From: Mesobacillus jeotgali | GTDB lineage: Bacteria > Bacillota > Bacilli > Bacillales > Cytobacillaceae | Assembly (NCBI RefSeq): GCF_900166585.1 | Contig: NZ_FVZC01000007.1 | Coordinates: 248,001-312,000, forward strand | DNA length: 64,000 nt | Reading direction: 5' to 3' | Part shown: positions 17,505-24,830 of the stretch, piece after piece | Layout of the letters: each line of letters starts with the position of its first letter | Numbering within the stretch: the first letter of the stretch is position 1 | The notes under the pieces: model-generated | Seen by the model: the letters and a program-made list of their open reading frames with translations, nothing else | Database searches by the model: none | Told to the model about the DNA's origin: nothing | Program-made: the position numbers and the translations under genes

Positions 17505-18149
17505 ATGAAGAAGGTAAAAGCCCGGTCAGGACATACAACTCAAGAAGAGATGCAAAAAAACTTCAGATTTGTAACTACTGCATTTTTCATAATCAGTCTG
17601 TTTATTTCAGTGATGAATATACAATCAATCTCGACGGTGCCAAGTTGGTTGAATATAAGTTTCATCATTCTACTAATCTGTTCGATTGTGCTCTTCGTCT
17701 ATGGATTATCACTTTCTAAAAAGGGCTTATCCTGGGTTAATGGAGGTCTCCAATTCTTCTTTTTCCTGCTTGTCATAAGCTTTCAGCTCCTCCTGACTTC
17801 AACCGGAATGTATAACTTGGGAGTCAGGGAGGGACAAATTATTGAGGAAGTAAATTACTCTCAGTTAACCCTAGTCGTATATTTTGGTAGTGCTGTCATT
17901 AATGTTGTTTTGTCTCTATTTATCTCTTCCCCAAAACTACGGAGAATGAATAGTTACAAGGGGTATGTGGCAGGAACCATTATAGCAGTGGTTATTATTG
18001 CATTAATATTTATAACACTCAATGTGATAAGATATAAAATCTTCACCCAGCCAGATACATTAAAGGAATCTTATCAGTTTTTTATAGGTGCTGTCCTGGT
18101 ACTTTTTCCGGCTACAGTATTGGGAATTAGTATAATCCGTGTAAAGTAG
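17505..18149 (+). CDS. Polytopic membrane protein of unknown function
   Basis: A 214-residue protein with six hydrophobic segments (around 27-45, 50-70, 78-100, 122-145, 155-178 and 192-212) and a short basic N-terminus. AAAGGAG lies seven bases before ATG 17505. No family recognised. A palindromic element starts 11 bases after the stop. Confidence 0.6.
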   Translation: MKKVKARSGHTTQEEMQKNFRFVTTAFFIISLFISVMNIQSISTVPSWLNISFIILLICSIVLFVYGLSLSKKGLSWVNGGLQFFFFLLVISFQLLLTSTGMYNLGVREGQIIEEVNYSQLTLVVYFGSAVINVVLSLFISSPKLRRMNSYKGYVAGTIIAVVIIALIFITLNVIRYKIFTQPDTLKESYQFFIGAVLVLFPATVLGISIIRVK

Positions 18150-18159
18150 CGGAAGGGAA

Positions 18160-18336
18160 GAGGAACAGTTATCTTGTCCTATTGGAAGTCGAAATAAAGC
18201 TTAAGGTAACATACATAACCTAAGGGAAGCTAAATAATGCTTCCCTTTAAATTTGATTAGTTACATGCAGGTGGAATTTTTATTGTAATATTTTTCGGGA
18301 CACAAGAACCGTCCCAGTGTCCCCGTCCCCGTGTCC
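18160..18336. repeat. Full copy of the ~180-bp inverted-repeat element (copy 1)
   Basis: It starts with GGAACAGTTATCTTGTCCTA, includes the internal hairpin AAGGGAAGC/GCTTCCCTT (18222-18230 and 18239-18247) and ends with CAAGAACCGTCCCAGTGTCC. Order and sequence match the copy at 21257-21437. The terminal repeats are inverted and related to the 89-bp insertion at 13943. Confidence 0.7.
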
Positions 18337-18338
18337 CG

Positions 18339-18567
18339 GTGAAATCGGAAGCTGGGGAATTTATTGATGCAGTGAGTCTAGGGAAATGGTCGTTTGATCG
18401 GCTTTCTGGGACGTTGGCTGAACTTCATGTGAATCCGATTGAACGTGGAGTTGAGGATGTTACTATTTTTAAAGCGGTATGGGGCGGCTTATTTTGATTT
18501 TGCTGTGGCGAAGGGTGTCTTCGAAAAGGCGAAAGAACTGAATCTAGGTGAGAAGATTTTTTTGTAG
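18339..18567 (+). pseudogene. C-terminal fragment of an ornithine cyclodeaminase-family gene
   Basis: The fragment begins right at the edge of the repeat element and reads VKSEAGEFIDAVSLGKWSFD...GTLAELHVNPIERGVEDVTIFK, then after a frameshift near 18480 AAYFDFAVAKGVFEKAKEL. This is the typical end of ornithine cyclodeaminase/mu-crystallin proteins. About three quarters of the gene is missing. Non-functional. Confidence 0.7.
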
Positions 18568-18610
18568 GATGGATAAGGCAAAACCCAGGTATAGGCGAAG
18601 GTTTTAAAAA

Positions 18611-18656
18611 AGGATAGATTGAGCAATTTTTTGCGGCTCATCTATCCTTTTTTTTT
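18611..18656 (+). terminator. Strong rho-independent terminator
   Basis: AGGATAGATTGAGC pairs with GCTCATCTATCCT (18636-18648), followed by eight T. Confidence 0.85.
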
Positions 18657-18888
18657 GTGCCAAAATAAGCCGTGATTTTCTCTTGAACTACAACTTTCTC
18701 CATTCAACTCAAACTCACACATTATTAAGAGGAAGTCATCCTACTAAGGTCCCTTGCAATTATTCCTAAATCTTGTTATTCTTAGGTAGAATTATTTTTG
18801 TTCGGTGTAAAGTTCGACTCTTCGTTCTAATGATCACTTTGGGCAAGGATAGTAATACAATGTGCTCTAGCACTAGGAGGCAACAAAC

Positions 18889-19089
18889 ATGGAACAAGGT
18901 ACAGTTAAATGGTTTAACGCAGAAAAAGGTTTCGGATTCATCGAGCGCGAAGGTGGAGAAGATGTATTCGTTCATTTCTCTGCAATCCAATCTGAAGGCT
19001 TCAAATCATTAGACGAAGGTCAAAAAGTTACTTTCGACGTTGAGCAAGGTGCACGTGGACCTCAAGCTGCTAACGTTCAAAAAGCTTAA
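18889..19089 (+). CDS. cspC: Cold-shock protein, CspC-like
   Basis: A 66-residue single OB-fold protein with both RNA-binding motifs: RNP1 KGFGFIE and RNP2 VFVHFSAI. It is nearly identical to B. subtilis CspC over its length ([20 protein letters not shown] start, [11 protein letters not shown] end). It binds single-stranded RNA/DNA and acts as an RNA chaperone. AGGAGG lies seven bases before ATG. More than 100 bases of untranslated leader precede it after the last terminator, in line with the long leaders of csp mRNAs. Confidence 0.95.
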   Translation: MEQGTVKWFNAEKGFGFIEREGGEDVFVHFSAIQSEGFKSLDEGQKVTFDVEQGARGPQAANVQKA

Positions 19090-19108
19090 TTTTGATATAG
19101 CATACCGA

Positions 19109-19137
19109 AACAGACTCCAAAAGGGTCTGTTTTTTTA
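19109..19137 (+). terminator. Terminator of the cold-shock gene
   Basis: ACAGACTCC pairs with GGGTCTGT and is followed by seven T. Confidence 0.8.
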
Positions 19138-19157
19138 TTTTCAAAAATAACAGCAAT

Positions 19158-19189
19158 AAAAAAACCCCTACTCAACGAACGAGTAGGGG
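19158..19189 (-). terminator. Minus-strand hairpin with U tail
   Basis: CCCCTACTC (19165-19173) pairs with GAGTAGGGG (19181-19189). On the minus strand it is followed by seven T. No minus-strand gene lies to its right, so it may protect cspC from antisense readthrough. Confidence 0.6.
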
Positions 19190-19328
19190 CATGGTACCGG
19201 TAAAGTAAAAAATTTAAAGCAAAAGGTTATTTACATTATAACACAACAATCTCATAATCAAATGATTAGCAGAAATTTAGCAAGTGCATGATAATGACAA
19301 CATAGAAGGCACACAAATGGAGGAATGG

Positions 19329-19652
19329 ATGATGAAATTTCCAAACGACGCGGATGGAGAAGCATTGCGCAGTTTATTTAATGAGGGTGTCAGTTTTAAA
19401 AAGCCGCAGCCAGTCGAATTTTTTATAGCTGTGCCGGATAAGGCAACTGGCGAGAAGCTTCTGCCAGTATTGAAGGAAGAAGGCTTTCATGGCTTACTCG
19501 ATCAGGATGATGAGACAGATGAGTGGGCTTGCAGCTGCTCGAAAAGGATGCTCCTTAACCATAGTGAATTAAAAAAAGTGCAGGAAAAGCTGGATAAAAT
19601 AAGCAAGCCTTACGGCGGCCATTCTGATGGCTGGGGCGTATTTATAGAATAA
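19329..19652 (+). CDS. RraB-like (regulator of RNase E activity B) family protein
   Basis: The start is ATG 19329 or 19332 after GGAGG (19319-19323); the frame is open to a GTG at 19284, without a site. The roughly 107-residue acidic protein contains KFPNDADGEALR, VEFFIAVPDKATGEKLLPVLKEEGF and a C-terminal GGHSDGWGVFIE, the pattern of RraB/DUF695-type proteins. In E. coli RraB inhibits RNase E. Bacilli lack RNase E, so the job here is unknown. Confidence 0.7.
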   Translation: MMKFPNDADGEALRSLFNEGVSFKKPQPVEFFIAVPDKATGEKLLPVLKEEGFHGLLDQDDETDEWACSCSKRMLLNHSELKKVQEKLDKISKPYGGHSDGWGVFIE

Positions 19653-19667
19653 AATGCAGGTGATGAC

Positions 19668-20375
19668 ATGCTTCATACTTTTTTAGGTGAAACAATCCGG
19701 TATGATGTGATTTTTAAAAATCGGAAAACAATCGGCATTTATATGGATTTGTACGGCCATTTCGAAGTCCACGCTCCTAAGGGGACCGCAGATGCAAGTG
19801 TGCTCCAAATCCTAGAAGGCCAATGGGACTTGATCCTGCAAAGGGCGAAGGAAATGAAAGAGCGGGCCTCAGCCGGTAGGGAAAAAGAGTACGGACCAGG
19901 CGGACAATTTCTATATTTGGGCAGGCTCTATCACATTCTGATTTCTCAGGATGCAGATATCGAAAAAGACAATGCCGTGTTCGAGGAAGACAAGCTCCAT
20001 GTATACGTGAATGAGCAAAATGAAGAGAGCATCAAACAGGCTTTGAAGCGATTTTATTATCAGCAGTGCAAGGCATTCGTCGAAAAACGGGTTAAATTTT
20101 ATCAAAGCAATTTCAAAATAAAGCCGCGCTCGATTCGAATCACGGACAGTAAGACGAACTGGGGAACGTGTGATTCCATGAGGAATTTGACATTCAATTG
20201 GAAGCTTTCCATGGCACCAATAGAAGTGATTGATTATGTTGTCGTCCATGAAATGTGCCATATGGTCCATATGAATCACGACCGTTCATTTTGGCGGCTT
20301 GTCGGAAAAATCATGCCTGAATATGAACGGTATGAGCGCTGGCTGGCTGTGTCGGGATGGAGGATGGAGGTTTAG
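19668..20375 (+). CDS. YgjP-like (DUF45) zinc metallopeptidase
   Basis: A 235-residue soluble protein with the gluzincin-type HEMCH in VVHEMCHMVHMNHDRSFWRLVGKIMPEYERY, the DUF45/YgjP signature, and the preceding SKTNWGTCDSMRNLTFNWKLSMAP block. Two His and a downstream His/Glu would bind zinc. It starts 15 bases after the RraB-like gene and is probably co-transcribed with it. The substrate is unknown; relatives occur near restriction systems but none is present here. Confidence 0.85.
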   Translation: MLHTFLGETIRYDVIFKNRKTIGIYMDLYGHFEVHAPKGTADASVLQILEGQWDLILQRAKEMKERASAGREKEYGPGGQFLYLGRLYHILISQDADIEKDNAVFEEDKLHVYVNEQNEESIKQALKRFYYQQCKAFVEKRVKFYQSNFKIKPRSIRITDSKTNWGTCDSMRNLTFNWKLSMAPIEVIDYVVVHEMCHMVHMNHDRSFWRLVGKIMPEYERYERWLAVSGWRMEV

Positions 20376-20778
20376 TGTAGCGGGGGTGACAGATCCTCTC
20401 AGCGGAGCAAAAAACTTCAAAAATATTATCCATATACTAAAAAGGGATAGATGAGCATTTTTTTCTTGAAATTGGATAGCGTATCGCTGCTTATGATTGG
20501 AGTCTAAGCCGATCCCACGATTTGCTTTGACCGACGGCTATCTGGCTTTGGCGCTGATCTGCGCCTTGTTTATCAGAAAAACACAGGGTACGTCCCCATT
20601 TCCGTTCAGCAGAACGCAGAGGATTCTTCGGTTCTATTCCACAAATGGGTGTGACGATCGGAACGGTGATGGGTACACAATGAGCATATCAACGTCCCTG
20701 TGCTCCTTCGTTTGTGAACATTTTATGAACATAATCCAAAAGATAGTAACAAAAATCACATTGCGTGATTTGATTCAC
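20376..20778. other. Gene-free stretch with no recognisable content
   Basis: A 100-codon frame from 20497 (starting GLU-SER-LYS-PRO) has no ribosome binding site and runs through a GGGTACGTCCCC repeat-like stretch, so I do not believe it. No other signal was seen apart from the promoter at its right end. Confidence 0.4.
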
Positions 20779-20806
20779 TTGGTTGGTAAATTCTCCTCGT
20801 TATAAT
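20779..20806 (+). promoter_or_regulatory. Sigma-A type promoter for the cupredoxin lipoprotein
   Basis: TTGGTT (20779-20784), 16-base spacer, TATAAT (20801-20806), 35 bases before the coding start. Confidence 0.5.
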
Positions 20807-20841
20807 AACCTTCGAGACCATTACATTAAGGGGGAGAGGCA

Positions 20842-21246
20842 ATGAAAAAGTTTGGATTAATGCTATTAACTGGAGCTTTAACAATAAGTTTAGCCGCTTG
20901 CGGGGGGACTGAGGAAAAAGCAAATACATCGGCCGGGAATGAAGAAAACGCCGCAGCATCAGCAAATCAGTCAGTAGAGGAGTTTACAATCACAGCTACT
21001 AATTGGGAATTCACTTCTGATAGGGAGTTAACGATTCAAAAAGGAAAGAAAGTGAAGCTGAACTTGGTTAATAAAGAAGGGTTGCATACCATCGGAAATG
21101 ATGAATTAGGTTTGGACCTTAAAGCTGATGCTCCTTCTGAATTCACAGCAGAGAAAACTGGCGAATACAAGTTAATTTGTTCCACAGTTTGCGGTGCTGC
21201 AGAAGATCATGAAGAGATGGTCATTAAACTAAACATTGTTGATTAG
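20842..21246 (+). CDS. Cupredoxin lipoprotein with a CuA-like site
   Basis: A 134-residue lipoprotein: signal peptide, lipobox LAAC with C20, then a Ser/Ala/Glu-rich linker to residue 45 and one cupredoxin domain. The possible copper ligands are H82, C113, C117, H123 and M126, the set used in the CuA centre of cytochrome oxidase subunit II, although the Cys-to-His spacing is two residues longer than usual. It should sit on the outer face of the membrane. A role in copper handling or electron transfer is inferred. It is monocistronic with GGGGGAGAGG as ribosome binding site. Confidence 0.8.
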   Translation: MKKFGLMLLTGALTISLAACGGTEEKANTSAGNEENAAASANQSVEEFTITATNWEFTSDRELTIQKGKKVKLNLVNKEGLHTIGNDELGLDLKADAPSEFTAEKTGEYKLICSTVCGAAEDHEEMVIKLNIVD

Positions 21247-21256
21247 TAAGATCCTT

Positions 21257-21437
21257 AGGGACGGTTCTCTTGTCCCATTCGGGAGTCGAAATAATAGCTG
21301 AATAGTGCTTAAATAGCATAAGGGAAGCTAAATAATGCTTCCCTTTAATTTTGGTTAGCGACATGCAGGTGATTTTTAAGGATTTAATAATCAAGAAACA
21401 GGGATTTTCGGGACATAAGAACCGTCCCCATGTCTCC
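21257..21437. repeat. Full copy of the ~180-bp inverted-repeat element (copy 2)
   Basis: It starts with AGGGACGGTTCTCTTGTCCC, has the internal hairpin AAGGGAAGC/GCTTCCCTT (21320-21328 and 21337-21345), the shared ACATGCAGGTG block, and ends with ATAAGAACCGTCCCCATGTC. It lies 10 bases after the cupredoxin stop. Same family as 18160-18336. Confidence 0.72.
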
Positions 21438-21978
21438 ACTGAAAAAGTGCCCTATTTTTTAAAAGGAAATCTCCATTTCTAGGCTGCTTCCAGAAAATGA
21501 AGATTTTCATTTGGTATTCCGAAATAAATGATAATAAAAGGCGTAGAAGCAGACTTATTAGAGGATAGTATATTCAAAATCCTCTTTAAGTTTACCGCCA
21601 AAGCGGTCATTTCTCTTATAACCCCATGCTTTTGAGACCGCACCCTCTGGCACGTTCTAACCCGTGGAAAGTTTTTCAAGTCCCCGTTCTCCCATTTCTG
21701 ACAAGATCAAAATGTTCTTCGAAAGATGGTTATGAAGGATCTCCTTTGCAGAGATTCTTTTTATTTTCACAGATTCAATGTTTAACGTGTCTGCTAGATA
21801 TAATGAGTGGTTTACTCGTGATTATTCAAGAAGCAGTACTAATGACTTAAGTGGGAAATATTCCTATAAAACTATAAAAGGCTAAGTCTTTTCGTAATAG
21901 GAAGTATGTAAAGTAGGAAAAAGAAATTGAAGGGACAAAAGAGCAATAAGCAAGTTCGGTTTATTTAATTATTTTACT
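21438..21978. other. Gene-poor stretch with a possible coding remnant
   Basis: A short plus-strand frame ending at TAA 21883-21885 (FNVSARYNEWFTRDYSRSST...KTIKG) reads like a protein C-terminus but has no start or ribosome binding site. I cannot assign it. The rest shows nothing. Confidence 0.3.
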
Positions 21979-21998
21979 TATGGTAGAAATGTACCATA
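21979..21998. promoter_or_regulatory. 20-bp perfect palindrome upstream of the six-Cys genes, possible operator
   Basis: TATGGTA (21979-21985) and TACCATA (21992-21998) flank a six-base centre. The half-sites TATG/CATA are those of the B. cereus PlcR box (TATGNANNNNTNCATA), with a centre four bases longer. It is 88 bases upstream of the first gene. Binding by a PlcR-like regulator is inferred. Confidence 0.45.
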
Positions 21999-22085
21999 TG
22001 CAGAAAGTGGAAAAGGGAGGGGGAAAAGTTTTAAAGGTTTACGCGATATTTAATCTTTTGTAAGGGGCAGGGAGGAAGCAGGTAA

Positions 22086-22826
22086 ATGAATGTAATGAAA
22101 AAAGTACTTTTACTCACGCTGACAACTATATTGTTATTCAGCATGAATGTGGAAGGCCTAACTGTAAAAGCAACAACTGATGTGCCTAGAGAAAGCGGGG
22201 AGCAGCTTATACAAGAACCTAGTTCGAAGCTACTAGAAAGCATAGAGAAAATTAGTGAAGTTACAAATGCTAAAGACAAATCCTTTTGGACAAGACGTGC
22301 TATGCAGGTCATCGGGACAAAAAAAGTAAGTGTCAAGGAAGAGCATCTTTCCTATGGAACTGCTAAAGTTTATAAACTCGACAATAGTCCTTATGTTGCT
22401 GTTGGAATACCGATTGTAAGTAGTAATCATCACGAGGTCAGCAATGTGTCCATTTATTTTAATGAAAAAACTAAAAAGCTGCAAACCTATACAGAAATGG
22501 AATTTAAGAGATCAGATCAAGATACTTTCCATATCCTGTTGAATGTTAACGGAAAAGAACAGATTAACGAGCTTACAGAGGATCCATTCATGACTGAAAA
22601 AGAAGTTCGGGAAAATTCAGCTGGACAAATAGGCGCTCTAGGTGTGGATTGGAATAAAGTCGGTGATTGTCTCGGTATTTCGGGAATGGCAGCAAGATGG
22701 TTATCGTACATTTGTGGAGCAACGTGTGTAATCACCTTGGGGACTGCATGTGTTGTCTGTGTCACGGCTGCGATTGGTGTAACAGGTGGTACCGCATTGG
22801 CTTGTCTAGGTCAATATTGGGATTAA
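22086..22826 (+). CDS. Secreted protein with C-terminal six-cysteine, halocin C8-like domain (copy A)
   Basis: A 246-residue preprotein: signal peptide about 1-30, a hydrophilic middle domain, then a hydrophobic Cys-rich C-terminal domain of about 60 residues starting DWNKVGDCLG. The Cys pattern is C-x14-C-x3-C-x7-C-x2-C-x14-C. It resembles the halocin C8-like bacteriocin domain, in which a C-terminal peptide is the antimicrobial and the N-terminal part can act as immunity protein. Activity here is inference. RBS GGGAGG; followed after 22 bases by a paralogue. Confidence 0.65.
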   Translation: MNVMKKVLLLTLTTILLFSMNVEGLTVKATTDVPRESGEQLIQEPSSKLLESIEKISEVTNAKDKSFWTRRAMQVIGTKKVSVKEEHLSYGTAKVYKLDNSPYVAVGIPIVSSNHHEVSNVSIYFNEKTKKLQTYTEMEFKRSDQDTFHILLNVNGKEQINELTEDPFMTEKEVRENSAGQIGALGVDWNKVGDCLGISGMAARWLSYICGATCVITLGTACVVCVTAAIGVTGGTALACLGQYWD

Positions 22827-22848
22827 TATCAGAAGGGGTTGGAAAATA

Positions 22849-23559
22849 GTGTGGCTTAAGAAAAGTTTTCTAGTTTCATTAGTGGTGTTACTATTTGTTT
22901 CTATGTCAACACCTCAAAGTCAAGTGAATGCTGAGGTAACATCAGATGATCCTCTTGCGCAATTGGAGGATTCTGTGAAATTTCAATTAGAAAAACTTGT
23001 TGAGGTTACGGATAAGAAGGAAAAGAGTAGATGGGTTAAAAGAGCAGAGAAACAAATTCAAAAAGGCCAAGTTAAGATCTATTCTACTGAATTAGATTTT
23101 GAGAATGCTAAAGTATTTACTTATAAGGAAAATGACTTTCATTCTGTAACGATTCCTGTATCTAGCGAAAAGCATCATGAAATAAGCAATGTAGCTCTCC
23201 ATTTCCTGAAGCCAGGAAAGGTTGAATCTTATTCAGAGATATTAATCCAGAAATCTGAGATTGATACTTTCCAAACAATTGCATATATTAATGGTGAGGT
23301 AACTTTCAACGAAGTGACTGATGAAATGTTTTATACAGCTGCAGAGTACTTTGACAGCCAGGATGGGGCTATTTCCACTATGGGCTTTAGTTTTAGTGGC
23401 TTCGTCAAATGTTTAGGTCTCCCTTCTATTGTCGGCTGGCAATTAGGTAATATTTGCGCGATCGCTTGTCTCACTGGAGTCCTCTGCCTGCCATGTCTCG
23501 CTGTAGCTCTTGGAATGAGTACTGGTGCTATTGCAACTTGTTTCTATCTTAACTGGTAA
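22849..23559 (+). CDS. Secreted protein with C-terminal six-cysteine, halocin C8-like domain (copy B)
   Basis: A 236-residue paralogue of copy A with a GTG start. Signal peptide with probable cleavage after VNA, the same middle domain (FHSVTIPVSSEKHHEISNVALHF matches copy A VGIPIVSSNHHEVSNVSIYF) and a C-terminal domain with C-x14-C-x3-C-x5-C-x2-C-x14-C. The middle domain and the Cys frame are conserved while the residues between cysteines differ strongly, suggesting different specificities. Same operon as copy A. Confidence 0.65.
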   Translation: MWLKKSFLVSLVVLLFVSMSTPQSQVNAEVTSDDPLAQLEDSVKFQLEKLVEVTDKKEKSRWVKRAEKQIQKGQVKIYSTELDFENAKVFTYKENDFHSVTIPVSSEKHHEISNVALHFLKPGKVESYSEILIQKSEIDTFQTIAYINGEVTFNEVTDEMFYTAAEYFDSQDGAISTMGFSFSGFVKCLGLPSIVGWQLGNICAIACLTGVLCLPCLAVALGMSTGAIATCFYLNW

Positions 23560-23588
23560 AATTAAAACAAGAAAGGAGAAATCACCAT

Positions 23589-23831
23589 ATGGAAACATTA
23601 TTAATCATCATTTATGCAATTTCTATTAGTCTTATATTATTTTTGTTAATTAGGAACAGGAACAAAAATAAAATCAGAATGAATATTGTTGTATTGGTTC
23701 TCCTTTCGAGTTCTACATTGGCAGTTGTGTCTGTTGTTGATTCGAAATACTCCGTAGTTTTATATTCCATGCACATCGCTCTGTTGGCTAGTGCACTAAT
23801 TATCGCTGTTAAGGCAAAAAGAACTTCATAA
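23589..23831 (+). CDS. Small membrane protein, candidate immunity or accessory protein
   Basis: An 80-residue protein with three hydrophobic segments (2-20, 31-48 and 55-74) and basic connecting loops. AAAGGAG lies ten bases before ATG. It is the third gene of the six-Cys operon, 29 bases after copy B, and the terminator follows directly. Small membrane proteins in such positions often give self-protection; that is inference, no family recognised. Confidence 0.5.
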   Translation: METLLIIIYAISISLILFLLIRNRNKNKIRMNIVVLVLLSSSTLAVVSVVDSKYSVVLYSMHIALLASALIIAVKAKRTS

Positions 23832-23833
23832 AA

Positions 23834-23868
23834 AATAAGGCTGAACCATCTTGGTTCAGCCTTATTTT
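23834..23868. terminator. Bidirectional terminator between the six-Cys operon and the papR-like gene
   Basis: AATAAGGCTGAACCA pairs with TGGTTCAGCCTTATT, flanked by A-rich and T-rich sequence. It serves two convergent units. Confidence 0.85.
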
Positions 23869-23879
23869 ATGTGTTTTTT

Positions 23880-23999
23880 TTAATGTTCAAAAGGCAAGTC
23901 ATACAATGGATCCAAGACGATGATATCAAAATTAATCCCGTTTAAAGTAATAAGGCCTATAAGAGTAAGTCCTACAATAATCTTTGATAAGTTTTTCAT
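23880..23999 (-). CDS. papR: PapR-like quorum-sensing signal peptide precursor
   Basis: A 39-residue peptide too short for routine calling. The start at 23999 is seven bases after AGGAGG; an upstream in-frame ATG at 24005 abuts that site. A hydrophobic secretion signal (LSKIIVGLTLIGLITL) is followed by a tail ending YDLPFEH. PapR of the B. cereus group is a 48-residue secreted precursor whose C-terminal heptapeptides are ADLPFEF, SDMPFEF, NDLPFEF or SDLPFEH. The match to the last form is six of seven residues. A PlcR-like remnant is encoded divergently 290 bases away. Confidence 0.75.
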   Translation of the reverse strand: MKNLSKIIVGLTLIGLITLNGINFDIIVLDPLYDLPFEH

Positions 24000-24005
24000 T
24001 TTCAT

Positions 24006-24292
24006 CCCTCCTAATTGAAATATAGCATAATATTAAGAAGCTAAGATGATGCAACATAGTAAGATGTAATCGATAAAATTCAATATTTTGTAAAAATACG
24101 ACGTTATATATAGTTCTTTATTCATTTAAGAATATTTTATTGTAGAAGATATTTTTTTCTAGATAATAGAAAAGACACCTTTCTTCTGGATGAAAGGTGT
24201 AATATGATTATTGGTAAAGTAATATATTTCCAAATATAAAAAAGAAGTAAAATGTTAAAGAAACTCCGAGGTGATGGGAAGGGGTCAAGATT
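24006..24292. promoter_or_regulatory. Divergent intergenic region between papR-like and plcR-like genes
   Basis: An AT-rich stretch with two inverted repeats: TATTTT-GTA-AAAATA (24084-24098) and the hairpin ACACCTTTC/GAAAGGTGT (24175-24183 and 24192-24200). It must carry the papR-like promoter. No canonical PlcR box was found. Confidence 0.35.
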
Positions 24293-24621
24293 ATGAGTGA
24301 ATTCAATTTCAAAAACCTTGGTGATACAATCCATACAATTAGAGTAAAGCTAAATGTAACCCAAAAAGAACTAGCAAAAGGAATTTGTAGTCAATCACAA
24401 ATCAGCAAAATAGAAAAAGGAGAAATAAGCCCTTATATAGCGCCAATGAATCTAATTACTTGCTAGGAGAATTGTTGTATCAGAAGGGGTTAATCCTTTT
24501 AGAGGAAAAAGCTATCCCTGAAGGCAAGGAACTAATGGATAAAGCGTGTATGCTTTTTACCATGAATGGTAAAGAGCATTATGTCAAAACAGCTCGCGAG
24601 AAAGTCCAACAATATACTTAG
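24293..24621 (+). pseudogene. PlcR-like (RRNPP) regulator with an internal deletion
   Basis: ATG 24293 follows AAGGGG. The N-terminal XRE helix-turn-helix is intact (FKNLGDTIHTIRVKLNVTQK, then ELAKGICSQSQISKIEKGE) and runs to a stop at 24464-24466. In another frame the sequence continues with ESNYLLGELLYQKGLILLEE...FTMNGKEHYVKTAREKVQQY to 24621, the end of a TPR peptide-receptor domain. About 180 residues of TPR repeats are missing between the two. A 57-residue DNA-binding stub could still be made, but peptide sensing is lost. Its neighbour papR gives the identification support. Confidence 0.75.
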
Positions 24622-24662
24622 TGCTCTATTGCGACAAGGTGACGGTTCCGACGTCTCGTCAA

Positions 24663-24790
24663 TTATTAAGATTTAACCACATACTCGCTTGCGCAGTCTG
24701 AAATGAGCTTTGTTTCACTTCTTTTTTATCTTGTACGACATGGATCAATGCAGAAACTTCTGCTTTAATTGCTCCTCGTGTTGATTTAAA
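24663..24790 (-). pseudogene. Unidentified minus-strand coding remnant
   Basis: The minus strand reads STRGAIKAEVSALIHVVQDK followed by KEVKQSSFQTAQASMWLNLNN and a stop. It has no start codon or ribosome binding site. It looks like the end of a degraded gene; family unknown. Confidence 0.3.
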
Positions 24791-24830
24791 CTAAGTTCAA
24801 TAACTAAGTTGATAGAAATGAAGTGATAAA

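Noticed and set aside
18773..19012. Alternative frame overlapping the cold-shock gene
   Set aside because: It is a shadow frame of cspC and its leader; the cspC frame is almost identical to known proteins.
20497..20805. 102-codon frame in the gap before the cupredoxin gene
   Set aside because: TTG start, no ribosome binding site, composition unlike neighbours, and the promoter of the next gene lies in its 3' part.
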